The notes under the pieces are model-generated. The model made no database searches. It saw nothing but the letters and a program-made list of their open reading frames with translations, and was not told the DNA's origin. Positions 33,275 through 41,860 of a stretch of 64,000 nt of DNA are shown here, one piece after another (position 1 is the first letter of the stretch; each line of letters opens with the position of its first letter). Source of the DNA: Deinococcus sp. LM3 (lineage in GTDB: Bacteria; Deinococcota; Deinococci; Deinococcales; Deinococcaceae). The position numbers and the translations under genes were made by a program. Location: NCBI RefSeq assembly GCF_002017875.1, contig NZ_MUFV01000002.1, forward strand, positions 371,009-435,008, given 5' to 3'.

Positions 33275-35377
33275 GTGCCCTTACCGACCGTGAACCTCGA
33301 CGACCGCCGCTTCGACGACATCCTCGAAGAGGCTCGCCGGCTCATTCCGCAGTACTGCCCGGAATGGACCGACCACAACGCCAGTGACCCCGGCATCGCC
33401 ATCATCGAGATCTTCGCCTGGATGACCGACCTGCTGCTGTACCGGGTCAACCAGGTGCCGGACAAACTGCTGATCGCCTTCCTGGAGATGATCGGCGTGC
33501 AGCTCGCCCCGCCCCGCGCCGCCGTGGCGCCCGTCACGCTGTACCTGAGCGCCCCGCAGGACACGCCGCTGGTCATCGCGGCCGGCACCGAGGTCGCCAC
33601 GCTGCGCACCGAGGTGAACGAGGCGACCGTGTTCTCCACCGAACGCGCCGGCGTGATCCGGCCCCCCACCCTGACGGGCCTGTTCACCGCGAACACCCTG
33701 GCGCAGGTCCGCCTGGACGCCGAAGGGACCGCCGGCGCCGACACCGCCGGGGCCGTCCGGCACGACCTGGCGCAACTGGGCCTGCCGGGGCACCGCTTCC
33801 CGATCTTCCAGCCGGAACCGCGTCCCGGTGACGCGCTGTTCCTGCAACTCGCCGACGACCACAGCGAACACGTGCTGGCCCTGAGCCTGGGCGTGGAACT
33901 TGCCGGGGGCGCGGGCGTGAACCCCAACCACCCGCCGTACGTCTGGGAGGCGTGGCAGGGCGGCGTGGGCCGCTGGGTGCCGTGCGAGGTCGAGTACGAC
34001 GGCACGCACGCCTTCAACGTGTCCGGCGAGCTGATCCTGCGCCTGCCCGCCATGCGCGAGGGCGCGTTCTTCGACCGGCGCGGCTACTGGCTGCGCTGCC
34101 GCCTGACCAACGAGCAGATGCACGCCGGGTACAAGGTCAGCCCCGACCTGGAAACCCTGCAGGTGGACGCGCGCGGCATCACGGTCCCGGCCCGGCACGC
34201 CACGGTCGTCATGAACGAACTGCTCGGGCAGAGTACCGGCGTGCCCGGCCAGCGGTTCCGGCTGCTGCACGGCCCGGTCCTGAATCTCGACCCGGACCGC
34301 GACGTGGTGGAGGTCACGACCGCCGAGGGCGACACGCTGGTGTTCACGCCGGTGATCGACTTCTCGGAATCCGGCCCGGACGACCGGCACTTCACGCTCG
34401 ACACGACCAGCGGCGAGGTCGCGTTCGGGCCCAGCATCCTGCAACCCGACGGCAGCGTCTACCGGTTCGGCGCGACCCCCCCGCCCGAGGCGAGCGTCCG
34501 CCTGCGCCGTTACCAGTACGGGGGCGGCGCGTCCGGGAACGTCCCGGCCCGCACCCTGACCGTCCTGAAAAGCAGCGTGCCGTACGTGGCGCGCGTCACG
34601 AACCACGCCCCGGCCGCCGGGGGCCGCAACGGCCAGCAGCTCGAGGACGCCCTGCACCGCGTGCCGTCGCTGCTGCGCACCCGCACGCGCGCCGTCACCG
34701 CCGACGACTACGAGTTCCTGGCGGCGCAGGTGCCGGGTGTGGCCCGCGCGCGCTGCGTCACGCCGAACATGGCGGTGCCGGGGCAGACGTACCCCGGCTC
34801 GCTGCGCGCCCTGAACGTCCCGGCCGGGCAGGTCACGCTGGCGCTGCTGCCCAGCGTGTCGTTCGACGACCTGATCGGCCCGGACAGCGACGTGACCGAC
34901 CCGCTCTCGCCGCTGACCGGCCGGATCGCGCCGGAACGCCTGACACTCAGTGCCGAACTGCGCGCCGCCGCGCAGGAGGAACTCGACCTGCGCCGCCCGG
35001 TCGGTACGACCCTGGACCTGCGCGCCCCGCAGTACGTGTGGGTCAGCGTGACCGCCACCATCCGCTCGTACCCCGGCGCGAGCCGCCCGGCCCGTGAGGA
35101 CGTGCGCCGCCGCGCCATGCAGGCCCTGTACAGCTACCTGAACCCCTTCACGGGCGGCCCCGACGGGCGCGGCTGGCCCTTTGGCCGGACCCTGACCCTC
35201 AGCGAACTGTACGGCCTGCTGCGCGGCGTGAGCGGCGTGGAGGTCGCCGAGGACGTGCAGGTCGTCCTGACCGAACCCGGCCAGCCGCAGCAGCGCGAGA
35301 CCGTCACCGGTAGCCTCCCGCTGCCCCCGCAGGCGCTGATCGTCTCGGACGTGCATCACGTGCGGGTGGATCACTGA
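33275..35377 (+). CDS. Baseplate J-like wedge protein (Afp11-like)
   Basis: This 700-aa protein is the large baseplate component of the gpJ/Afp11 family. It starts LPTVNLDDRRFDDILEEARRLIPQYCPEWTDHNASDPGIAIIEIFAWMTDLLLYRVNQVPD, the typical eCIS 'putative baseplate assembly protein' N-terminus. Near residue 455 it has the GGRNGQQLEDALHRVPSLLRTRTRAVTADDYEFLA block. The C-terminal third carries VWVSVTATIRSYPGASRPA and the TLSELYGLLRGVSGVEVAEDV segment. The GTG start follows CTGGAG. The length is normal for the family. The stop and the next start share one base (TGATG). Confidence 0.94.
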   Translation: MPLPTVNLDDRRFDDILEEARRLIPQYCPEWTDHNASDPGIAIIEIFAWMTDLLLYRVNQVPDKLLIAFLEMIGVQLAPPRAAVAPVTLYLSAPQDTPLVIAAGTEVATLRTEVNEATVFSTERAGVIRPPTLTGLFTANTLAQVRLDAEGTAGADTAGAVRHDLAQLGLPGHRFPIFQPEPRPGDALFLQLADDHSEHVLALSLGVELAGGAGVNPNHPPYVWEAWQGGVGRWVPCEVEYDGTHAFNVSGELILRLPAMREGAFFDRRGYWLRCRLTNEQMHAGYKVSPDLETLQVDARGITVPARHATVVMNELLGQSTGVPGQRFRLLHGPVLNLDPDRDVVEVTTAEGDTLVFTPVIDFSESGPDDRHFTLDTTSGEVAFGPSILQPDGSVYRFGATPPPEASVRLRRYQYGGGASGNVPARTLTVLKSSVPYVARVTNHAPAAGGRNGQQLEDALHRVPSLLRTRTRAVTADDYEFLAAQVPGVARARCVTPNMAVPGQTYPGSLRALNVPAGQVTLALLPSVSFDDLIGPDSDVTDPLSPLTGRIAPERLTLSAELRAAAQEELDLRRPVGTTLDLRAPQYVWVSVTATIRSYPGASRPAREDVRRRAMQALYSYLNPFTGGPDGRGWPFGRTLTLSELYGLLRGVSGVEVAEDVQVVLTEPGQPQQRETVTGSLPLPPQALIVSDVHHVRVDH

Positions 35378-36438
35378 TGCCGCAACTGCAGGTCCGGCAG
35401 CGCGGGGAGGTGCTGCGCTCCCTGAACCTGGGCCGCCAGCTGTCCATCGGCCGCACGCCCGACAACGGCCTGCCGCTGCGGGACCCCAGCGTCGCCGTGC
35501 GACACGCCGAGATCAGCGTGGAGGGCGGCGCGCTGCTGCTGACCGACCTGGCCGGCAGCGAGACCGGCACCTTCGTGAACGGTCACCGCCTCACGCCGCA
35601 CCAGCCGCACCGGCTGGAACACGGCGACGAGATCCAGATCGGGCCGTTCACCGTCGCGTTCCTGAACGAGGCCGCGCCCGCGCCCGCCCCGCCCGCCGCG
35701 GGCCGCCGGGACGTGCAGGGCGAACTCGCGGCCCGCCCGGCCCGGCCCCCGCTGCCCACCTACCCCGCCCCGCGGCCGCCGGCCACCGGGCCGGCCATGT
35801 ACACGTCGTTCCTGCCGCCCTTCTACCAGGAATCCGAGTTTCTGGGCCGTTTCCTGAAGGTCCTGGAGAGCATCTGGGAGCCGATGCAGCGCCGGCAGGA
35901 CAGCGTGGACCTGCACTTCGACCCGCGGGTCGCGCCGCCACCCGTGCTGGGCTGGACGGCGCAGTGGCTGGGCATTCCCCTCGACCCGCACTGGCCCGAG
36001 GCGCGGCAGCGTGCGTGGCTGCGCGAGGCGGTCACGCTGTACCGCTGGCGCGGCACCCGTTACGGCCTGACCCGCGCGCTGGAAACCGTGTACGGCCTGA
36101 CCCCGGTGCTGCGTGAGGATTCGGCCGAGCCGCACACGCTGCGCGTCACGCTGCTCGACTCCCTGGACGGCGAGGACACCGCCAGCCGGGAGGCCGTCAC
36201 CGCCTTCGTGTACGCGCACTCGCCCGCGCACACCCGCGTGATCGTGGAGTGGGCGGACCCGCCGCCCGCTCCGGCGCCGCCGCCCCCCACCACTGAACGG
36301 CCCGCCCAGCCACCCGCCGAGCCACCCGCCGAGCCACCTGCCGAGCCACCTGCCGAGCCGCCCGCCCAGCCGTCCACTGAGCCTCCCGCCGCACCGCCCC
36401 CCTCCACGGACCTCACGCCCCACCCAGGACGTCTCTGA
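35377..36438 (+). CDS. FHA domain-tail protein I (Afp12-like) fusion
   Basis: This 353-aa protein fuses two modules. Residues ~1-95 form an FHA fold (GRQLSIGRTPDNGLPLRDPSVAVRHAEI..TGTFVNGHRL). The phosphothreonine-binding Ser of SxxH is Ala and the NG Asn is Thr, so binding may be weakened or lost. Residues ~130-290 form the phage tail protein I/Afp12 baseplate domain (YTSFLPPFYQESEFLGRFLKVLESIWEPM, WTAQWLGIPLDPHWPEARQRAWLREAVTLYRWRGTRYGLTRALE). A Pro-rich tail with PAEPPAEPPAEPP repeats follows. An FHA module on a baseplate subunit, next to a kinase-like/FHA protein, suggests a link between assembly and signalling. Confidence 0.88.
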   Translation: MPQLQVRQRGEVLRSLNLGRQLSIGRTPDNGLPLRDPSVAVRHAEISVEGGALLLTDLAGSETGTFVNGHRLTPHQPHRLEHGDEIQIGPFTVAFLNEAAPAPAPPAAGRRDVQGELAARPARPPLPTYPAPRPPATGPAMYTSFLPPFYQESEFLGRFLKVLESIWEPMQRRQDSVDLHFDPRVAPPPVLGWTAQWLGIPLDPHWPEARQRAWLREAVTLYRWRGTRYGLTRALETVYGLTPVLREDSAEPHTLRVTLLDSLDGEDTASREAVTAFVYAHSPAHTRVIVEWADPPPAPAPPPPTTERPAQPPAEPPAEPPAEPPAEPPAQPSTEPPAAPPPSTDLTPHPGRL

Positions 36439-39400
36439 ATGACCGACACCACCACCTTCCATCACTACCAGCTGGGCCGGCCGCTCGGCAGCGGCTGGCT
36501 CGGCCCGGTTCACGTGGCCGCCGACCTCGACGAGAACCGCGAGGTCGCCCTGCGCGTCCTGGACGACACCAGCAGCGGGCAGTCGTTCCTGATCATGCAG
36601 CTCGAGCGGCTGCTGCTCAAGGTGCATTCGCTGCGGCACGCGCACATCCTGCCCACCGAGCCGCTGCAGCAGCGTGACCGCCGGGCCTTCTACGCCATGG
36701 AGCTGGGCCGGCAGGGCAGCGCCCGCCAGCTGCTGCAGGGGCAGGCGCGCAGCGCCCAGCCGCTCCCGATCGTGACGGCCACCGACCTGATCCGGCAGGC
36801 GGCCGCCGGACTGGCCCACGCGCACGACCAGGGCCTGATGCACGGCAACCTGAAACCCGAGAACCTGATCCTGCAACCCGGCCGCGCCCTGCTGGGCCAG
36901 ACCGGGTACGTCACGCAACTCTCGGATTTCGGGCTGGCCGAGCTGCGCGCCGGCAGTTACGGTACGCACGACCGCGCCGTCGTGAACGCCCTGGCGTACA
37001 TGAGCCCCGAACAGTGCCGGGGCGTGCGTAACGAACTGCGCACCGACCTGTACGCGCTGGGCCTGATCCTGTACGAACTCGTGACCGGTCTGGTGCCCTT
37101 CGAGATCCGCGACGCGGCCGAGGCGCTCGAGAAGCACCAGCACGTCGCGCCGCGCGTGCCCAGCCTGCTGCGCCCGGACCTGCCCCCTGCGCTGGAGGAG
37201 GTGATCCTGACCTGCCTCGCCAAGGACCCGCAGGACCGTTACGCCAGCGCCCGCGCGCTCGAGGCGGCCCTGCAGGAAGTCCTGAACGCCCTGATGCCCG
37301 GCGGGCCGGAACCCACCCTGCGTCTGAGCGCCCTGCCGGTCCTGCCGCCTGCCCCCAGCCTCGACGGGCAGCAGAGCGGTCCGGAAACGCGGCTGCTGGT
37401 GTTCAGCGAACGCCACGAACTGCTGCGCACCCAGGTCGTCACGTCGCCCAGCCTGACGGTGGGGCGCGCGCCGGACAACGCGGTCGTGCTGGAACACATC
37501 GGCGTGAGCCGCCACCACCTGAACGTGGAGTTCACGGGCGGGCAGGCGCACGTCACGGAACTGACCGCCACGAACGGCACCGTCATGGACGGCCTGCCCC
37601 TGACGCCCATGACCCGCCTGCGCTGGCCGGCGCGCACGCCGCTGTACCTGCGCCCCTACTGGCTGGTGCTGCTCGACCCCGTGCAGGCCCCCGCGCCGCC
37701 CCGCATCGTCGTGAAACCCGAACAGGACCGCGTGACCCTGGTGCCGGGCACGCCCTTTACGCTGCACCTGCTGCTCGCGAACACCGGCCCGACCGTGGAC
37801 CACTTCCGCGTCAGCCTCGACGGCCTGCCGCCCGAGTGGGTGCAGGACGCGCACGGCGAGGTGCAGCTGAACCCCGGTATGCAGGGGCACACCACCCTGA
37901 CGCTGCTCGCCCCGCGCGACAGCGCTAGCCGCGCCGGCGAGTACCCGGTCACGGTGCTGGCCCGCTCCCGCGAGGACCCCAGCCAGAGTGGCCGCGCGCC
38001 GCTGGCCGTGACGGTCGCGCCGTTCGAGGAGACGGTCGCCACGCTGCTGCCCGCCGTGCGGCGCACCTGGCGGCACGCCCGGTACGTGCTGCGCGTCGAG
38101 AACCGCGGCAACACCGACGGGGTCCTGCTGCCGCGCCTGCGTGACAACGAGGGCGCGCTGCGGATCCTGCCGCGCCTCCAGGATCTCGTGACGGTCCCGC
38201 AGACGACCACCACGGGCATGCCGGTCGACCCGACCCAGCTGGCCCGCGAGACCGCGCGGCAGGCGACCGCCGAGGCCCGCCACGCCGCCATGATGGCCGC
38301 CCGTCAGGCCGTGCAGGGCCAGGGCCGCATCCGCGTGAACGACCTGCCGGCCCGCCTGCCGCTGGGTGCCGGGCAGTCCCGTGAGGAGGAACTGCGCATA
38401 CGGGTGCCGCTGCGCTGGCTTGGCGCGCCCAGCCAGCACGACCTGCAGGTGGACGTGTTCCCGGAACGCCCGGACGGCGAGCCCGGCGAGCACCCGGCCG
38501 CGCAGGCCCGCGCGGAACTGCACCACCTGCCGCTCGTGCCGCTGTGGATGCTGCCGCTGATCCTGATCCTGCTGGGCGTACTGATCTGGCTGCTGACCCG
38601 CCCGCCCACCATCAACGCCTTCAACCTGGCCGGCAGCGACACGGTCGTCCGGCCGGGGCAGCCGTTCACGCTCCGCTGGGACACGCAGAACGCCACGCGC
38701 GTCAGCATCCCGGAACTCGGCGCGGCGGGCCGGAACCTGCCGCGCGACGGCAGCCTGACGGTGCCGGGCATCAGCCGCGACCAGAAGTACACCCTGAACG
38801 CCCGCTCGTTGATCGGCCGCGCGGCGGCGAACACCCAGACCGTGCAGGCCCGCTTCGACCGGCCCGTCATCGAGGTGTTCGACGTGACGCCCGTCCGGGT
38901 CGCCGGGAACCGGCCGGTCACGGTCACGTGGCGGGTCCGGAACGCCGAGCAGGTCACGATCAGCGAGCTGGGCAAGGTGCCGGCCAGCGGCACGCGCCGC
39001 TTCCAGCCCAGCCGGGACACGACCTTCACCCTGACCGCGCAGAACGGCACGGAACGCGAGACCGACGCCCGCGCCGTCAGCGTCCTGGGACCGCAGGTGA
39101 AGACCTTCAAGATCGAACCCGCCGAGATCAGCCGGGGCGAATCCGCCGTCCTGACCTGGGAGGTCCTGAACGCCGACTCGGTCATGATCGAGGGCCTGGG
39201 CACGGTCGCGGCGCGCGGCAAGAAGACCGTCACGCCGAAGGTCGCCACGAGCTACACCATCACCGCCAGCGGCGGCAACGGCCTGACCAACTCCGCGAAC
39301 GCCCGCCTGGACATCGCGACACCCGCCCCGGAATTCACCCAGTTCGAGGTGACGCCCGGCACCGTCAAGTCCGACGGGCAGTTCAAGATCACCTGGAAGA

Positions 39401-41202
39401 CGAAAAACGCCGTCGGCGTGAACGTCCAGTACGGGGCCGGCACCGAGGACAGCGGCCCGCAGGGCGAGACCATCAAACCCGCGCCGCCCACCGACACGGT
39501 CATCACCCTCACCGCCCGCAACGAGGCCGGCGAACAGGTCTCGGTGAATAAGCCCCTGAAGGTCCAGCCGGTCGATCAGCAGGCCGAGGCGGAGAAACTC
39601 GCCGCCGACGCCGAGAAGGCCAACCTGGAGAAGGTCACCTTCACCGCCGAACCCGCGCGTCTCGTCGGGGACGGCGACGTGACCCTCACCTGGAACGCGC
39701 CGGGCTTCCAGCAGGTGGACGTGCTGCCCCTGAAAGGACCGGTGAACGGCAAGTTCGACGCCAGCGGCAGCGAGATCGTCGAGAAGGTCGACCGGACCCG
39801 CACCTTCACGCTCGTGCTGTACCTGCGTGACGGCCGGAAGAAGACCATCGAGCAGCGCGTGACCGTCACGCCCCGACCCGTGGAGATCGTGGACTTCCGC
39901 GCCAGCAGCGCCGCCCTGAGCGCGCCCGGCCCCGTCACGCTCAGCTGGGACGTGCGCAACGCGCCGGCCGTGCGGATCGCCGGACTGAGCGGCCCGCTGA
40001 CCGGCGGCAAGTGGCCCGCGCGCGGCAGCACCACCCTGACCGTCCCCCGGACCCGCACCTTCGTTCTGAGCGTCGGGGAGGTGCAGCGCAGCCTGACCGT
40101 GAAGGTCACGCCGCCCACGCCGGTCGTCACGTCCTTCACGGCGCTACCCGCCCAGCTGACGGGGCGCGGCACGGCGGTGCTGTCCTGGAACGTCGCGAAC
40201 GCCGGCAGCGTCCGCATCGACGGCGTGGCCGGCCCGAACGCCGACGGGTCCTGGCCCGCCTCGGGCCGCGCGACCGTGCCGGTGCAGGCCACCCGCACCT
40301 TCACGCTGCGCGCCGGCACCGTGACCCGCTCGCAGGTCGTGACGGTTCGCAGCGCCCCCACGCCCCGCATCAACGCGTTCACGGTCACGCCCGCCGCCCT
40401 GACCGGCAGCGGCCCGGTCACGCTGAGCTGGGACGTGAGCAACGCCAGCGCCGTGCGCATCAGCGGCGTGCCCGGCCCGCTGAACGGCAACTGGCCCGCG
40501 CGCGGCCGGACCACGCTGACGCTGTCGCGCACGACCAGCTTCGTCCTGACGAGCGGTCAGCAGCAGAGCAGCCGGACCGTCACCGTCACGCCCCGCCCGG
40601 CCGCCCAGACCAGCGTGCCCACGCCGCCGGTCACGCCGCCCGTGCAGCCCGCTGCGCCGTCGGTCGTGTCGTTCAGCGCCTCGCCCCGCACGGTCCGCAG
40701 CGGCGCGTCCAGCACCCTCAGCTGGAACGTGAAGAACGCCGAACGCATCCAGATCGAGGGTCTGGACGGCAGCTTCCCGGCGCGCGGCAGCGTGAAGGTC
40801 AGCCCCACCCAGACGACGACCTACACCCTGCTGGCCGGCAGCCTGCGCAGCGTCCCGCAGACCGTGACCGTCACGCAGGCCGCCGCGCCCGAATCGCCGT
40901 ACAGCGACCTGATCGGCTCCTGGACGCACCCGTTCGGGTACCTGACGATCCTGAACATCGACGGCCGCCGCGCCTCGGGTACGTTCGCCAGCAACCGCGA
41001 CGACATCCCGGACCTGCCCATCGACGTCGTGTTCAGCGGCGGCACCCTGACCATCAGTTCCCGCTCGCTGGAGTCGTTCAAGATCGTGGCGTCCATCGAC
41101 GCGGGCCGCAAGATCCTGCGCGGACCGTACACCCTGCGCGGCCAGAGCGAACGCTGGTGCGCGTACCGCCCGACCATTCCACGGCCCGACGGCTGCGAGT
41201 AA
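36439..41202 (+). CDS. Membrane-anchored pseudokinase-FHA protein with nine Ig-like repeats
   Basis: This 1587-aa protein is an unusual member of the locus. Residues ~9-285 have a Ser/Thr kinase fold with a glycine loop (LGSGWLGPV), DFG at 163-165 and a SPE motif at 189-191. The VAIK lysine is Arg39 and the HRD motif is HGN (135-137), so it should be a pseudokinase. An FHA domain follows (~320-410: LTVGRAPDN, GVSRHHL, TNGTV) with its key residues kept. A COG1470-like beta region precedes one transmembrane helix (~701-722). Then come nine tandem Ig-like repeats, each with an LSWxVxNA-like core, and a C-terminal domain of ~100 residues with two Cys near the end. The N-terminal half is presumably cytosolic and the repeats outside the membrane. 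It could tether or gate the injection machine; that is inference. Confidence 0.88.
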   Translation: MTDTTTFHHYQLGRPLGSGWLGPVHVAADLDENREVALRVLDDTSSGQSFLIMQLERLLLKVHSLRHAHILPTEPLQQRDRRAFYAMELGRQGSARQLLQGQARSAQPLPIVTATDLIRQAAAGLAHAHDQGLMHGNLKPENLILQPGRALLGQTGYVTQLSDFGLAELRAGSYGTHDRAVVNALAYMSPEQCRGVRNELRTDLYALGLILYELVTGLVPFEIRDAAEALEKHQHVAPRVPSLLRPDLPPALEEVILTCLAKDPQDRYASARALEAALQEVLNALMPGGPEPTLRLSALPVLPPAPSLDGQQSGPETRLLVFSERHELLRTQVVTSPSLTVGRAPDNAVVLEHIGVSRHHLNVEFTGGQAHVTELTATNGTVMDGLPLTPMTRLRWPARTPLYLRPYWLVLLDPVQAPAPPRIVVKPEQDRVTLVPGTPFTLHLLLANTGPTVDHFRVSLDGLPPEWVQDAHGEVQLNPGMQGHTTLTLLAPRDSASRAGEYPVTVLARSREDPSQSGRAPLAVTVAPFEETVATLLPAVRRTWRHARYVLRVENRGNTDGVLLPRLRDNEGALRILPRLQDLVTVPQTTTTGMPVDPTQLARETARQATAEARHAAMMAARQAVQGQGRIRVNDLPARLPLGAGQSREEELRIRVPLRWLGAPSQHDLQVDVFPERPDGEPGEHPAAQARAELHHLPLVPLWMLPLILILLGVLIWLLTRPPTINAFNLAGSDTVVRPGQPFTLRWDTQNATRVSIPELGAAGRNLPRDGSLTVPGISRDQKYTLNARSLIGRAAANTQTVQARFDRPVIEVFDVTPVRVAGNRPVTVTWRVRNAEQVTISELGKVPASGTRRFQPSRDTTFTLTAQNGTERETDARAVSVLGPQVKTFKIEPAEISRGESAVLTWEVLNADSVMIEGLGTVAARGKKTVTPKVATSYTITASGGNGLTNSANARLDIATPAPEFTQFEVTPGTVKSDGQFKITWKTKNAVGVNVQYGAGTEDSGPQGETIKPAPPTDTVITLTARNEAGEQVSVNKPLKVQPVDQQAEAEKLAADAEKANLEKVTFTAEPARLVGDGDVTLTWNAPGFQQVDVLPLKGPVNGKFDASGSEIVEKVDRTRTFTLVLYLRDGRKKTIEQRVTVTPRPVEIVDFRASSAALSAPGPVTLSWDVRNAPAVRIAGLSGPLTGGKWPARGSTTLTVPRTRTFVLSVGEVQRSLTVKVTPPTPVVTSFTALPAQLTGRGTAVLSWNVANAGSVRIDGVAGPNADGSWPASGRATVPVQATRTFTLRAGTVTRSQVVTVRSAPTPRINAFTVTPAALTGSGPVTLSWDVSNASAVRISGVPGPLNGNWPARGRTTLTLSRTTSFVLTSGQQQSSRTVTVTPRPAAQTSVPTPPVTPPVQPAAPSVVSFSASPRTVRSGASSTLSWNVKNAERIQIEGLDGSFPARGSVKVSPTQTTTYTLLAGSLRSVPQTVTVTQAAAPESPYSDLIGSWTHPFGYLTILNIDGRRASGTFASNRDDIPDLPIDVVFSGGTLTISSRSLESFKIVASIDAGRKILRGPYTLRGQSERWCAYRPTIPRPDGCE

Positions 41203-41251
41203 CGTCCCCGCGTGACGCCCCCGCACGCACCGGGGGCACAGGAGGAACCAC

Positions 41252-41860
41252 ATGGCAGGAGGGCAGTTCACCAAGGCGCAGATCGTGCCCATCGACGGCA
41301 ACGGCCGCAAGACCCCCATCGAGTGCATGTTCAACCCGCGCGAGTACACCATCTCGCGGTCCGTCGACTGGAAATCCCAGAACAGCGACACCAGCGACAC
41401 CGGCAACAAGGTCTTCGTGGGCGGCTCGGCCGCCACCCTGACCCTCGAACTGTTCTTCGACACGTACGCCCGGCGCCAGTCGGCTGGGGCGGTCGAGGAC
41501 GTCCGCAAGTACACCGCGCCGCTGTGGGCGCTCACCCAGATCGGCGACAAGGAAACCGACCGGGCGTCGGCCCTCCAGAAGAACCGGCCGGGCAAGGTGC
41601 TGTTCCAGTGGGGGTCCACCTGGCATTTCGAGGCGGTCATCACCAGCATGGAGCAGCAGTTCACGCTGTTCATGCCCGACGGCACGCCCGTCCGTTCGGT
41701 CATCAAGGTGTCGCTGGAACAGGCGGACCGCTCGACCGCCTTCCACGGGGCCAGCGGCGGCACGTCCACGTACCACGTCAGTCAGGGCATCCGCGAACGG
41801 GCCGCGCAGCGCGGCTTCGTGGGCGACCTGCGCGCCACGTCCTTCGGGAAGGGTTCGTGA
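41252..41860 (+). CDS. eCIS tube-baseplate adaptor (Afp7-like), without LysM domain
   Basis: This 202-aa protein starts with the conserved Afp7/gp53-like block FTKAQIVPIDGNGRKTPIECMFNPREYTISRSVDW, followed by GGSAATLTLELFFDTY and YTAPLWALTQIG. FNP-EY is the most recognisable motif. In Afp and many other systems this protein carries a C-terminal LysM domain. Here the C-terminus (after SVIKVSLEQAD) is a short basic tail and I see no LysM. AGGAGG precedes the ATG. The stop overlaps the spike gene (GTGA), suggesting stoichiometric production. Confidence 0.9.
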   Translation: MAGGQFTKAQIVPIDGNGRKTPIECMFNPREYTISRSVDWKSQNSDTSDTGNKVFVGGSAATLTLELFFDTYARRQSAGAVEDVRKYTAPLWALTQIGDKETDRASALQKNRPGKVLFQWGSTWHFEAVITSMEQQFTLFMPDGTPVRSVIKVSLEQADRSTAFHGASGGTSTYHVSQGIRERAAQRGFVGDLRATSFGKGS

